Source: Haloplanus vescus (GTDB taxonomy: Archaea > Halobacteriota > Halobacteria > Halobacteriales > Haloferacaceae). Taken from it: a stretch of DNA of 64,000 nt. Below are positions 32,820-42,025 of this stretch, piece after piece. The notes below the pieces were generated by a model. The model was not told where the DNA came from and searched no databases. It saw only the letters and a list, made by a program, of their open reading frames with translations. The translations under genes and the position numbers were made by a program. How positions within the stretch are numbered: the first letter of the stretch is position 1; each line of letters begins with the position of its first letter. Location: the NCBI RefSeq assembly GCF_900107665.1, contig NZ_FNQT01000001.1:660398-724397 (forward strand). The letters run 5' to 3'.

Positions 32820-34859
32820 ATGGTCGAGGAACCAGCGGACAACCCGTACGTACACGCCCCGGACACGTCATTCACGCCGGTCGAGGAACTGGACGCGTCG
32901 GCGGCCCGCGAGCAGGTGTCGCAGTTGCGCGCGGCGGTCGAGTATCACGACTACCGCTACTACGTCGAGAACGACCCCGTCGTCTCGGACGCCGCCTACG
33001 ACGCGCTGTTCGCGCGGTTGGACCGCCTCGAAGACGCCTTCGACCTGCACGACGAGAACTCGCCGACCCAGCGTGTGGGCGGCGAACCGCTGGACGAACT
33101 GGAGACGGTCGACCACGTCGCGCCCCTCCTGAGCCTACAGTCGTCGGGCGAGCGCGAGGAGATTCGAGAGTTCGACCGTCGCATCCGCGAGGCGGTGGGC
33201 GACGTGGACTACTCCGCGGAGCCGAAGTTCGACGGGTTCTCCGTCGAGGTGGTGTACGAAGACGGCGCCTTCGAGCGAGCGGTCACCCGCGGCGACGGCC
33301 AGCAAGGTGAAGACGTCTCCGCGAACGTCCGGACCATCGGGAGCGTCCCACTCCACCTGCCGGCGTCGGCGCCGGACTCCCTCGCCGTCCGGGGCGAGGT
33401 GTACATGCCCCGGACGGGCTTTCAGGAACTGAACGAGCGCCGTGTCCAACGCGGCGACGACCCCTTCGCCAACCCCCGCAACGCGGCGGCGGGGACGGTC
33501 CGCCTGCTCGATCCCGAGACGGTCGCCGACCGACCGCTCGACGCCTTCTTCTACGACGTCATCGACACGTCCGCCGACCTCGGCTCGCAGACGGAAGCGT
33601 TCGACTTACTCCGTGACTTGGGCTTTCGCGTCAACGACGAGACGACCGTCGTCGACGACGTGGACGCCGTCCTCGACTACCGCGACCGCCTCATGGCCGA
33701 GCGCGACGACTTGGAGTACGAAATCGACGGCATCGTCGCCAAGGTGGTCGACTTCGACGCGCGCGAGCAGTTGGGGTCGACCGCCCGCCACCCCCGGTGG
33801 GCGTTCGCGTACAAGTTCCCCGCGCGGACGGGACGAACGACCGTGGAGCGAATCGTCGTCCAAGTCGGGCGAACGGGGAAGCTGACGCCGGTCGTCCTCC
33901 TCGAACCCGTGGACGTACAGGGCGTGACCATCAGTCGGGCGACGCTCCACAACGCCGGCCAAGCCCGCGAACTGGGCGTCACCGAGGGTGCGAGCGTCGA
34001 AATCGAGCGAGCGGGCGACGTGATTCCCGAAGTCGTCGAGGTGGTCGAGGGCGGCGAGGTTGGCGCTTTCGAGATGCCCGACACCTGCCCCGTCTGTGAC
34101 AGCGAGGTGGTGCAAGAGGGCGAACACCACTTCTGTACGAACGCGTCGTGTCCCGCGCAGTTGCGGCGCTCGCTCGAACACTTCTGCTCGCGCGACGCGA
34201 TGGATATCGAGGGACTCGGGGCGGAGGCCGCCGACCAGTTGGTCGACGCCGGACTGGTCGAGTCGCCCGCGGACCTCTACGACCTCAACCGTGACGAGTT
34301 GGTCGCGCTTGAGGGGTGGGGCGAACGCTCCGCGGGGAACCTCCTCGATGAACTCGACGCGAGCACGGACGTGGCGCTGGCGACGTTCGTCTACGCCCTC
34401 GGCATTCGGCACGTCGGCACCGAGCGAGCGCGGGCGCTCGCGGGCGCGTTCTCGCTCGACGCGTTGCTGGACGCGAGCGTCGAGGACCTGCAGGCCGTCG
34501 AGGACGTTGGCCCCGAGGTGGCCGAGGCCGTCGTCTCCTTCTTCGACATCGAGTCGAACGTCGAGATGGTCGAGCGACTCCTCGATGCGGGCGTCACCCC
34601 CGAGCGCCGCGACAGGGGGGAGGAACTGGAGGGACTGACGCTCGTGTTCACGGGGAGCGTCCCCGGCTACACCCGCGCCGAGTTGACAGAGCTCCTCGAA
34701 ACCCACGGCGCGAACGTCACGTCGTCGGTCAGCGGCGAGACGGACTACCTCGTCGTCGGCGAGAATCCGGGGGCACGAAAGCAGTCGCAGGCGGCCGAGG
34801 AGGGCGTGGCGACGCTCGACCCCGACGCGTTCGAGGAGCGGATTCTCTCGCAGCTGTAG
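32820..34859 (+). CDS. ligA: NAD-dependent DNA ligase LigA
   Basis: This 679-residue ligase seals nicks using NAD. Domains: Ia NAD-binding helix region (about 20-90, YHDYRYYVENDPVVSDAAYD), adenylation domain with nucleophile Lys136 in EPKFDGFS, OB fold (about 340-420), four-Cys zinc finger (CPVC...CTNASC, about 423-445), helix-hairpin-helix repeats (about 450-595) and a C-terminal BRCT (about 600-679). ATG 32820 gives the usual N terminus; a longer start is possible. NAD-type ligase is a bacterial enzyme that haloarchaea are known to have acquired alongside their ATP-dependent ligase. Confidence 0.95.
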   Translation: MVEEPADNPYVHAPDTSFTPVEELDASAAREQVSQLRAAVEYHDYRYYVENDPVVSDAAYDALFARLDRLEDAFDLHDENSPTQRVGGEPLDELETVDHVAPLLSLQSSGEREEIREFDRRIREAVGDVDYSAEPKFDGFSVEVVYEDGAFERAVTRGDGQQGEDVSANVRTIGSVPLHLPASAPDSLAVRGEVYMPRTGFQELNERRVQRGDDPFANPRNAAAGTVRLLDPETVADRPLDAFFYDVIDTSADLGSQTEAFDLLRDLGFRVNDETTVVDDVDAVLDYRDRLMAERDDLEYEIDGIVAKVVDFDAREQLGSTARHPRWAFAYKFPARTGRTTVERIVVQVGRTGKLTPVVLLEPVDVQGVTISRATLHNAGQARELGVTEGASVEIERAGDVIPEVVEVVEGGEVGAFEMPDTCPVCDSEVVQEGEHHFCTNASCPAQLRRSLEHFCSRDAMDIEGLGAEAADQLVDAGLVESPADLYDLNRDELVALEGWGERSAGNLLDELDASTDVALATFVYALGIRHVGTERARALAGAFSLDALLDASVEDLQAVEDVGPEVAEAVVSFFDIESNVEMVERLLDAGVTPERRDRGEELEGLTLVFTGSVPGYTRAELTELLETHGANVTSSVSGETDYLVVGENPGARKQSQAAEEGVATLDPDAFEERILSQL

Positions 34860-34907
34860 CTCCAAACATTCACCACCGATTTAGGCGCCCGCCGCGAATC
34901 AGGTTCC

Positions 34908-35807
34908 ATGTACGACAGCGTTCTCGACGCCATCGGCTCGCCGCTGGTGCAAATCGAGTCGCCGGCGGGCGCGACCGTCGCAGCGAAAATCGAGTCGAAG
35001 AATCCGGGCGGGTCCGCGAAGGACCGCCCGGCGCTGGCGATGGTCGAAGCCGCCGAGGAAGCGGGCGAACTCGAACCCGGCGACACCATCGTCGAACCCA
35101 CGAGCGGGAACACGGGCATCGGGTTGGCCGTCGTCGGCGCCGCCAAGGGCTACGACGTGCGAATCGTGATGCCGGCCTCGAAGTCGCCGGAGCGCCGACA
35201 GATTATGAAAGCGTACGGCGCCGAACTCGAACTCGTCGACGGCGAGATGAATGAGGCGAAGGCGCGAGCGGACGAATTCGAAGCGGAGGGGATGGTCCAG
35301 ATGCACCAGTTCGAGAACCCCGCGAACCCGCAGGCTCACTACGAGACGACGGGCGCCGAGATTATAGAGCAGACCGACCGCCCCGTCGACGCGCTGGTCT
35401 GTGGCGTCGGCACCGGCGGTACCATCTCGGGGACGGGGCGACGGCTGACAGAGGAATATCCCGACCTCTCGGTCGTCGGCGTCCAGCCCGAATCCAACCA
35501 GTTCCTGACCGGGAATCCGGGCGAGAACGACTTCCAGGGGATGGGTCCGGAGTTCATCGCTGACAACGTCGACATGGACCTGCTCGACGACGTGGAGAAC
35601 GTCACGCTCGCCGACGCCGAAGCGGAGTGTCGGCGCCTCGCTCGCGAGGAGGGCATCCTCGTCGGGCAGTCGAGCGGCGCGTCGAGTCTCGGCGCGAAAC
35701 GCGTCGCGGAGCGCCTGACCGAGACGCTCGACGACCCGCTTGTCGTGACCGTCTTCTGGGACAGCGGCGAGCGCTACATGTCGACGGGGCTGTTCGACGA
35801 CGAGTAG
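34908..35807 (+). CDS. cysK: Cysteine synthase / O-acetylserine sulfhydrylase
   Basis: This 299-residue PLP enzyme of the CysK/CysM group makes cysteine from O-acetylserine (or a related serine derivative) and sulfide. The PLP lysine is Lys38 in NPGGSAKDRPA; the asparagine loop is EPTSGNTGIG and the phosphate-binding loop is GVGTGGTISG. Length and the final WDSGERYMS are typical of the family. It is transcribed in the same direction as ligA but after a 48-base gap with its own start region, so the two are probably separate units. Confidence 0.92.
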   Translation: MYDSVLDAIGSPLVQIESPAGATVAAKIESKNPGGSAKDRPALAMVEAAEEAGELEPGDTIVEPTSGNTGIGLAVVGAAKGYDVRIVMPASKSPERRQIMKAYGAELELVDGEMNEAKARADEFEAEGMVQMHQFENPANPQAHYETTGAEIIEQTDRPVDALVCGVGTGGTISGTGRRLTEEYPDLSVVGVQPESNQFLTGNPGENDFQGMGPEFIADNVDMDLLDDVENVTLADAEAECRRLAREEGILVGQSSGASSLGAKRVAERLTETLDDPLVVTVFWDSGERYMSTGLFDDE

Positions 35808-36263
35808 TTACGCGCCGCCGAATTCGGCTTCCGTCACGCGGACGACGAGCGTGTCGTCCACGTCGCGGAGGTCGTACTCCGGGATGGTGCCCTCGACGCG
35901 CGTGGCGTACATCGGCTCGACGAGGTCGTCGCCGTCGATGCCGTGGATGCGGAGATAGGCGTCGGTCGCCTCGGGGTCGCAGTCGCCGTCGCGAATCCGC
36001 TCCGCGAGGTCACGGGAGAGCCACTCCTCGGTCGAGACGCTCGGCTCGCGGACGAGCGCGTAGTCGGCGAAGCGGACCAGATACCAGTTCAGGTCGTTCA
36101 GGAGGGAGACGGCCGCGCCGAGGCTGACGGTGTCGACGGCCACAGAATTGGCGAACGGCTCGTGGAGGTCGTAGGTGGCGAGCGCCGCCCGCGCCGTCTC
36201 CCGCGAGAGGAGTTCGTACCGGAGGTCGACGGCGTCGTCACCGACGAGACACACCTGCGTCAC
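35808..36263 (-). CDS. Conserved haloarchaeal protein of unknown function
   Basis: This 151-residue acidic soluble protein is convergent with the cysteine synthase gene with no gap between stops. It starts MTQVCLVGDDAVDLRYELLSRETARAAL and ends in a beta strand (TLVVRVTEAEFGG). A helical centre with SLLNDLNWYLVRFADYALVR is its most hydrophobic part but too short for a membrane span. No motif is recognised. Confidence 0.65.
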   Translation of the reverse strand: MTQVCLVGDDAVDLRYELLSRETARAALATYDLHEPFANSVAVDTVSLGAAVSLLNDLNWYLVRFADYALVREPSVSTEEWLSRDLAERIRDGDCDPEATDAYLRIHGIDGDDLVEPMYATRVEGTIPEYDLRDVDDTLVVRVTEAEFGGA

Positions 36264-36286
36264 GGGTACACAGTCGGCGCGGGGGC

Positions 36287-37477
36287 CTAAAGCGATTCGG
36301 GGTCGACGAGTCGCCGGTCGTCGACGGCGGCGGCCGCACGGTCGAGGAAGTCGTCCGGTTCGGCTGCTTCGACGGCCTCCAGCGTCGCGCCCGTCTCGGG
36401 GAAGGGCGGGTCGAGGCGTTCACAGCCGACGGGGACCGACGAGTCCTCGTGGGTCCCGATGGCCCGCGCCCGTTCGAGAACGTCGGGCTTGTCCCACGCG
36501 ATTAGCGGGCGATGCACGGGCAGGTCGACCGCCGCGTCGGTCGCGGCGAGGTTGGCGGCCGTCTGACTCGACTTCTGTCCCAGCGCCTCACCCGTGACGA
36601 TGCCGACGGCGCCCTCGCGTTCGGCGACGGTTTCGGCGATGCGGAGGAGCGCCCGCCGCCACGAGAGCATCCGCGTGTCGTTGACTGACTCGACCAGCGT
36701 CTCGGCGAGGGGGCCGCCGGGGACGACGTGTACCCGGAAGTCGAAGTTCGGCGCGTACGCGGCGAGGCGACCGACGGTGGCGACGGCCCGCGCCTCGTGG
36801 TCGGGGCCGCCGTAAACGCCGAGGTCGACGTACACGGGGACGATTGGCGCCCCGCGGCGCATCATCTCGTAGGCGGCGACGGGGGAGTCGTGCCCGCCGC
36901 TGACGAGGGCGACAAGGGGGTCCTGCGTGCCGAGGGGGAGGCCGCCCGGCCCCTCGTAGCTCGTCGCCGCGAGGTAGGCGTCGCCGTCGCGCACCTCGGC
37001 GTAGTAGGTTCGGTCGGGGGCGTCCAAATCGACGGTCGCGTCGGTGGCGTCGCCGACAGCGCTGCCCGCCTCGCGTTCGACATCGCGACTGGAGAAGTCG
37101 TGTTCGTCGGCTTCGCCGGCGCGGGTGGCGCGGACGGCGTAGGTGTCGACGGGTGAGGCGTCCCGGGCGAGAGCGGCGAGCGTCTCGCGGATGGCGTCGA
37201 GACGCGCGGGGCGGTGGACGACGGGGCGGGCCCAGACGACGCCCATCGCGTCGGCGGTGACCCGGGCGGCGCGGTCGGTGTCGGCGGGGTCGGCGGGGTG
37301 GACGACGATGCGGGCCCACTCTCGCTCGACCGTCGCGTCGACGCCGCGGGCGTCGAGGAGGGCGGCCACGTTGTCCCGGAGGCGGCGCGTCATCTTCCCG
37401 CGGACCTCGCGGCTCTTCGTGGCGAGTTCGCCGAAACTGGCGAGGACGGTCGTCGGGTGGGTGTCGGCCACGGTCAC
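36287..37477 (-). CDS. thiI: tRNA 4-thiouridine synthetase ThiI
   Basis: This 396-residue protein would adenylate U8 of tRNA and transfer sulfur to it. The THUMP region lies at about 60-170 and the PP-loop is SGGHDSP (193-199). Later family signatures are TGEALGQKSSQT and HRPLIAWDK. There is no C-terminal rhodanese domain, so sulfur must come from another donor, as in other archaeal ThiI. The start codon is GTG at 37477; the sequence after it (ADTHPTTVLASFGELATKS) matches the family N terminus. Confidence 0.92.
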   Translation of the reverse strand: MTVADTHPTTVLASFGELATKSREVRGKMTRRLRDNVAALLDARGVDATVEREWARIVVHPADPADTDRAARVTADAMGVVWARPVVHRPARLDAIRETLAALARDASPVDTYAVRATRAGEADEHDFSSRDVEREAGSAVGDATDATVDLDAPDRTYYAEVRDGDAYLAATSYEGPGGLPLGTQDPLVALVSGGHDSPVAAYEMMRRGAPIVPVYVDLGVYGGPDHEARAVATVGRLAAYAPNFDFRVHVVPGGPLAETLVESVNDTRMLSWRRALLRIAETVAEREGAVGIVTGEALGQKSSQTAANLAATDAAVDLPVHRPLIAWDKPDVLERARAIGTHEDSSVPVGCERLDPPFPETGATLEAVEAAEPDDFLDRAAAAVDDRRLVDPESL

Positions 37478-37514
37478 GAACCGTGTAGACCGCGGGCGTA
37501 CTAGACTGGTTCGA

Positions 37515-38741
37515 TTAGAAGGTGCGGATGTCGCCCTCGATGACGTCGCGGGTCACGTCCGTCACGGCGGCGAGTTCGCGGTCGACGATGGCCTCGACGT
37601 CGGCTTCGATGTCGGCGAGGGTGACGCTGTCGTCGGTGACGACGAAGCCGTCGGCGACGTGCGGGCGGTCGATAGGGCGGCCGATTTGGCTGAGGAGGCG
37701 CACGCGGAAATCGCGGATGCCGTCCACCTCTTCGACGACGGCCTCGGCGATGCGCGTGCTGAGCAGGTTGTAGATTTTGCCGATGTGGTTGACGGGGTTC
37801 TTACCGCTCGTGGCCTCCATGCTCATCGGTCGATTGGGGGTGATGAGGCCGTTCGCGCGGTTGCCGCGGCCGACGGAGCCGTCGTCGCCCTGTTCGGCGC
37901 TGGTGCCGGTCGTCGTCAGGTAGAGGCCGTCTTTCCCCTTGTCGGGATTGTCGGCGGTGTTGACCTCGACGCCGACCGTGCGGTCGGTCGAGGCTTCCGC
38001 GAGGTCCGTGACCGCTTCGCGGACGGACGCCACCGCGTCGTGGTAGTCGTCGGCGTCGTCGAGGTAGCGGTCGACCATCGCTGCCGCGACGGTGAGGTCG
38101 ATGTGGTCGCCCTCGCGCTTGCCCATAATCTTCACGTCGGGGCCGAGTTCGGGGTGGTCCTCGGCGTAGGGGCCGTTGAGGTGTTCCTCGGCTTCGAGGA
38201 CTATCTGTTCCGTCTCGGTCAGGGGGGCGTGTCCGACGCCGAAACTCGTGTCGTTGGCCATCGGGACGGCGGCGCCCTCCTCGCCGAAGACGGTCTGGAG
38301 GTCGCCGCTCCCCTCGCCGAGTCGGACGTCGACCACCACGTCGGTGCCGAAGTCCAGTTCCGGGACGGTTTCGGCGAGGTAGTCACGGGCGGCCGAGAGG
38401 GCCACCGAGTCGACGGGCAGGGTGTGTTCCGTGCCGTCCTCGTCCACGTAGTGTCGGGTCGCGCGCCCGACGATGAGGACGTGAATCGGTTCGACGACTT
38501 CGCCGCCACCGAAGGCGGGCGTGGCGCTCCCCGCAGCCAACTGCGTCTCGTCCGTGTTGTAGTGCAGTACCTTGTCGACACGGTCGAGATAGAGTTTCGA
38601 AAGGGCACGCGAGACGTTCTCAGCGATGCCGTCACAGAGAGAGTCGGGATGTCCGATTCCCTTCCGCTCGACGATTTCCACCTCTTGGTCCTCGACCGCA
38701 CGGCGGTCGACGGACTCGATACGAATGTTCCGATCGCTCAT
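37515..38741 (-). CDS. Archaeal S-adenosylmethionine synthetase
   Basis: This 408-residue enzyme is the archaeal-type methionine adenosyltransferase, forming SAM from ATP and methionine. Family blocks visible are [17 protein letters not shown] (about 25-41), [22 protein letters not shown], the ATP loop [14 protein letters not shown], and the C-terminal [16 protein letters not shown]. It has very little similarity to bacterial MetK, as expected. It lies near thiI and the CYTH gene on the same strand but has a 59-base upstream spacer, suggesting its own promoter. Confidence 0.95.
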   Translation of the reverse strand: MSDRNIRIESVDRRAVEDQEVEIVERKGIGHPDSLCDGIAENVSRALSKLYLDRVDKVLHYNTDETQLAAGSATPAFGGGEVVEPIHVLIVGRATRHYVDEDGTEHTLPVDSVALSAARDYLAETVPELDFGTDVVVDVRLGEGSGDLQTVFGEEGAAVPMANDTSFGVGHAPLTETEQIVLEAEEHLNGPYAEDHPELGPDVKIMGKREGDHIDLTVAAAMVDRYLDDADDYHDAVASVREAVTDLAEASTDRTVGVEVNTADNPDKGKDGLYLTTTGTSAEQGDDGSVGRGNRANGLITPNRPMSMEATSGKNPVNHIGKIYNLLSTRIAEAVVEEVDGIRDFRVRLLSQIGRPIDRPHVADGFVVTDDSVTLADIEADVEAIVDRELAAVTDVTRDVIEGDIRTF

Positions 38742-38800
38742 CGACGGTACTTCGCGCCACCGGGTGCTATAACTTGCGGAAACCTTTCGACGCAGAAGTA

Positions 38801-39343
38801 TTACTCAGAGGAATTTAATAGTAGTCCGAGGTACGACGTGCGAATCTGGTCGTCGGGGTCGAGATTCAGGTCACGGAGGCGGTCGATGGCCTCGTTGCGG
38901 ACGGTCTCGACCGCGTCTTCGGGCACTTCGCGTTCGATTTCGACGAACTCACCGAGGTCGTCGATAGTGTCGAGCGTGACCGTGAACTCGTCGAGCGCGT
39001 AGCGCTCCCGCTCCTTTTCGACCACCGCGGCGGGCGAGAAGCCGAGCGCTTCGAAGATGTCGTCGAGTCGGTCGGCGTCGTCGACGCCCGTCTCTATCTC
39101 GCGGCGCGTCTTCGAAGCTTCCTCGACGAGCGGTCCCTTGTACGTGACGCGGGTCGTCGACTCGTCGTCGTGGGTCTCGCGGCGGATGCGGAGCGCCTCG
39201 TCTGTCGCCGCGAAGTTGCGGTGGGGGGCGTCGTAGTAGGTGTCGACTTGGACGACGGTTTCGACGGCGTCGGCTCCGAGCGCCGCGAGTCGGTCGCGGA
39301 CCGCGTCGTGACTCGCTCGGACCTTCAACTCGACTTCGTACAT
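38801..39343 (-). CDS. CYTH-domain protein (class IV adenylate cyclase-like)
   Basis: This 180-residue protein has the CYTH signature ExExK at the extreme N terminus (Glu3, Glu5, Lys7 in YEVELKV) and the alternating charged strands of the tunnel fold (ALRIRRET, TRVTYKGP, RREIETG, EIEREVP). Such proteins act on triphosphates: class IV adenylate cyclase, thiamine triphosphatase or inorganic triphosphatase. Archaeal members are commonly labelled CyaB, but the substrate is rarely proven. It is divergent from the FKBP gene. Confidence 0.87.
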   Translation of the reverse strand: MYEVELKVRASHDAVRDRLAALGADAVETVVQVDTYYDAPHRNFAATDEALRIRRETHDDESTTRVTYKGPLVEEASKTRREIETGVDDADRLDDIFEALGFSPAAVVEKERERYALDEFTVTLDTIDDLGEFVEIEREVPEDAVETVRNEAIDRLRDLNLDPDDQIRTSYLGLLLNSSE

Positions 39344-39435
39344 ACCCGGGGGTCGTTGGCGGGCGACAAAAGCCCCGCGACGAGCGCCCGACAGGAAACG
39401 TGATTCTTAAGGGTCGCACGGGAGTTGTAGCCAGT

Positions 39436-40422
39436 ATGAGTGACGAACAGGCCGAATCGGTCGATTCCGACGCGGCCGATGACCCCGAGGAGACAGCGAC
39501 GGAGACCGAACCCGAGGCCGCGGAGTCCGGCCTTCAGGACGGCGATTTCGTCCGTATCGACTACACCGTCCGCACGGTCGACGACGACACCGTGGTCGAC
39601 ACGACCTACGAGGACGTCGCGGAAGAAGCCGGTATCGACGACGAGGACCACGAGTTCAGTCCGCGCATCATCGTCGTCGGCGCCGGCCACGTCTTCGAAG
39701 ACGTCAACGAGGACCTCATCGGGAAGGACGTCGGTGACACCGGCTCCGTCCACATCGACGCCGTCGACGCCTTCGGCGAGTTCGACCCCGACGACGTGCG
39801 CACCGTCAGCGCCAACAAGATCGACGAGGACGACCGTTACCCCGGCGCCCACGTCAACGTCGACGGCCAGCAGGGCCACGTCGAGACCATCATCGGCGGG
39901 CGCGCCCGCGTCGACTTCAACCACCCCCTCGCCGGCGAGGACCTCGAATACGAGTACGAAATCGTCGACGTCGTCGACGACCCCGAGGAACAGGCGCAGG
40001 GCCTGCTCGGCATGCACCTCGACCACGCGCCCGAGGTCTGGATCGAGACCGACGAGGTCGAAGAGGAGGTTCAGGTCGAAGTCGAGAGCGACGACGAGGA
40101 CGCAGAGCCCGAGTACGAGACCGAGACCCAGACGGTCGAGAAAGAGACGCTGTACATCGAAGCCACGCCGCAGATGACGATGAACCAGCAGTGGCTCTTC
40201 CAGAAACAGCAGATCGCCCAACAGGTCATGGACCGACTCGGCCTCGACCGCGTCATCGTCCAGGAGACCATCGACGGCACGGGCGGCATGATGGGCGGCA
40301 TGGGCGGTATGATGGGCGGTATGGGCGGCGCCGGCGGCGCTGACGTCGAGGAAGCCCTCGAAGACGTCGATGTCGACGCCGACGAAATCGTCGACGAACT
40401 CGAAGAAGACCTCGACGAGTAG
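39436..40422 (+). CDS. FKBP-type peptidyl-prolyl isomerase (SlyD-like) with GGM tail
   Basis: This 328-residue protein starts at ATG 39436 with an acidic leader. The FKBP domain opens with GDFVRIDYTVRTVDDDTVVDTTY; an insert-in-flap segment with the AFGEFDPDDV loop follows, then GRARVDFNHPLAGEDLEYEYEIVDVV closes the FKBP fold. That is the long archaeal SlyD-like layout with chaperone activity. Residues about 200-280 form a C-terminal domain. Next comes an unusual MMGGMGGMMGGMGGAGG stretch (about 286-303), similar in composition to GroEL and thermosome GGM tails, then a very acidic end. Confidence 0.88.
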   Translation: MSDEQAESVDSDAADDPEETATETEPEAAESGLQDGDFVRIDYTVRTVDDDTVVDTTYEDVAEEAGIDDEDHEFSPRIIVVGAGHVFEDVNEDLIGKDVGDTGSVHIDAVDAFGEFDPDDVRTVSANKIDEDDRYPGAHVNVDGQQGHVETIIGGRARVDFNHPLAGEDLEYEYEIVDVVDDPEEQAQGLLGMHLDHAPEVWIETDEVEEEVQVEVESDDEDAEPEYETETQTVEKETLYIEATPQMTMNQQWLFQKQQIAQQVMDRLGLDRVIVQETIDGTGGMMGGMGGMMGGMGGAGGADVEEALEDVDVDADEIVDELEEDLDE

Positions 40423-40465
40423 TCGACATCAGCGCGTTCTTGTATCGGCCGACCGACGGTCGACC

Positions 40466-40726
40466 ATGAATATCTCAGCGGACGTGGCGGCGGACCTCCG
40501 CGTCGCGGCGGTCGCGGCGGGCTGTACCGTCGCGCTCTCCCTCGTGCTTCGGTACGGACTCGGTATCGCCGCTAGCCCCCTCCTTCGTCTCTCGCCCATC
40601 GCCGTCTACTTCGGCTACCTGTTTCTGGGCAAGGGGTCGACCGGAAGCGCGTTCGAGAACCCGCGGCTCTGGATGGTGCTGACCGCCGTCGTGACGGTTG
40701 CGACCGGTGCCTACCTCGCGACGTAA
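40466..40726 (+). CDS. Small membrane protein of unknown function
   Basis: This 86-residue protein has three predicted membrane helices (about 10-28, 35-52, 66-85) with short loops (LGKGSTGSAFENPRLW). ATG 40466 lies 43 bases after the FKBP stop; a longer frame upstream overlaps that gene. The convergent RecA-fold gene follows with no gap. No family is recognised. Confidence 0.65.
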   Translation: MNISADVAADLRVAAVAAGCTVALSLVLRYGLGIAASPLLRLSPIAVYFGYLFLGKGSTGSAFENPRLWMVLTAVVTVATGAYLAT

Positions 40727-41353
40727 TCAGGCGATGTCGCGGCTGGTGTCGATGGTGACGCCGTCGGTGAGTTTGAGCTTGATCGTCTCTTCGAGCGAGC
40801 CACCGCCACGGAACTTCGGGACAGCCAGTCGGTTGACGATTTGAGACCCGTCGGTGTCGGTCTTGAGGTCGAACACCACGTCGGCCATGTGCTCGGTGAG
40901 CGCCCGATTCTCCGGTGCGTCGCGATGCATCGCGTGCAACACCGCTATCGACCCCGTGTTGACCATGTGGGTCTGGAGTTCGTTGAGGAACGCCCGGTAT
41001 CGGGTGGGGTCGGCCTCTTCGAGGGGGTCGACCACGTCGACGAGCAAGTTCGAACTCTCGGGGAGGTCCTTGACGAGACGGGTGGCGTTGTCGATGGGCG
41101 GGTAGTCGCCCGCGTCGCGAATCGTCAGGCGGTCGAGGCCGCCGCTGTAGCGGTCGACGGCGTCGCGGACCGCCTGCTCGGAGCGGACCGTCGTCACGTA
41201 CAGCGTCCCGCGCGTGGCGGCGATTTCATAGAGCAGGGATTCGGATTGGCTGGCCGGGTCGGCAGTCAGAAGCAAGATGCTCCCCGGCGGGATGCCGCCG
41301 TCGAGCTGCCGGTCGAGAACGGAGATACCCGTCGGAAGACGGTCAGCCATCAT
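40727..41353 (-). CDS. RecA-superfamily (KaiC/RadA-like) protein with degenerate P-loop
   Basis: This protein of about 208 residues has a KaiC-like opening (LPTGISVLDRQLDGGIPPGSILLLTA) but the Walker A site is TADPASQSESL, without GxxxxGKT, so ATP hydrolysis is doubtful. A Walker B-like strand is NLLVDVVDPL. It belongs to a haloarchaeal group of RecA-fold proteins of unknown function. Two tandem ATGs (41353, 41350) are possible starts. It is the last of three same-strand genes (YlbF-like, MinD-like, this one) with gaps of 31 and 17 bases. A paralogue is at 46240-46905. Confidence 0.75.
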   Translation of the reverse strand: MMADRLPTGISVLDRQLDGGIPPGSILLLTADPASQSESLLYEIAATRGTLYVTTVRSEQAVRDAVDRYSGGLDRLTIRDAGDYPPIDNATRLVKDLPESSNLLVDVVDPLEEADPTRYRAFLNELQTHMVNTGSIAVLHAMHRDAPENRALTEHMADVVFDLKTDTDGSQIVNRLAVPKFRGGGSLEETIKLKLTDGVTIDTSRDIA

Positions 41354-41370
41354 TCCTCATACGGACGGCA

Positions 41371-41994
41371 TCATAATATGTCTTCGCCAAAGGAGGTTGC
41401 GAGCTGCCGATACGCCGCCCGAGCGGCCTCGTCGTCGAGAATCGGCGGTTCGGCGGACGGAACGGACGCCACGACCGGACAGCCGAGCAACTCGGTGACG
41501 GCCTCGGGCGACGCCCGCGTGCGCGTCAACACCACCCCGACTGGTGGCGCGTCGAGCGTGCGGGCCATGGCCGCCGTCTTCGCGGCGTCGCGAAGCGCGG
41601 GCGCACAGAGCGTGCTGACGAGAAGCGTCGCGTCGGCCCGGCGAAGCGGTGCCGCGGCGTCCGGGCCGGCGCCCGCCGGACAGTCGACGATGGCCCGCCG
41701 GTCGCTCCGGGCCAACCGGTCGAGCGACTGGTCGACTGCGTCGGCATCGCCGAGTCGCGGCGCCGGCAGGAGCGTGACGGCCGAGTCGTCGGGGTGTGGC
41801 TGGGCGACGGTCGGAACGTCGTGCTCGCGGACGGCGGCGAGCGTCGGCGTGCGGTCGACGCCCGCGAGCGCGTGCAGATCCGGCATGTCGGGATCGGCGT
41901 CCGCGGCGACGACCGGCGCGTCAAGCGCCGTCGACAGGCCGAGTACCGTCGTCGTCTTCCCCACGCCGCCCTTGCCACCGGCGATAGCGAGCAT
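41371..41994 (-). CDS. MinD/ParA-family ATPase
   Basis: This 207-residue P-loop ATPase has the deviant Walker A GGKGGVGKTT (6-15), switch I-like DADPDMPDLH and a Walker B strand DRRAIVDCPAGAGPD. It lacks an obvious C-terminal amphipathic membrane-targeting helix, so classical MinD membrane oscillation is not supported. Haloarchaea carry several MinD paralogues, not all linked to division. It follows the YlbF-like gene by 31 bases; a TTCTTATCC in that gap could be its own TATA box. Confidence 0.82.
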   Translation of the reverse strand: MLAIAGGKGGVGKTTTVLGLSTALDAPVVAADADPDMPDLHALAGVDRTPTLAAVREHDVPTVAQPHPDDSAVTLLPAPRLGDADAVDQSLDRLARSDRRAIVDCPAGAGPDAAAPLRRADATLLVSTLCAPALRDAAKTAAMARTLDAPPVGVVLTRTRASPEAVTELLGCPVVASVPSAEPPILDDEAARAAYRQLATSFGEDIL

Positions 41995-42025
41995 GGGGCG
42001 GGTGGCCGCCCGACCGGATAAGAAG

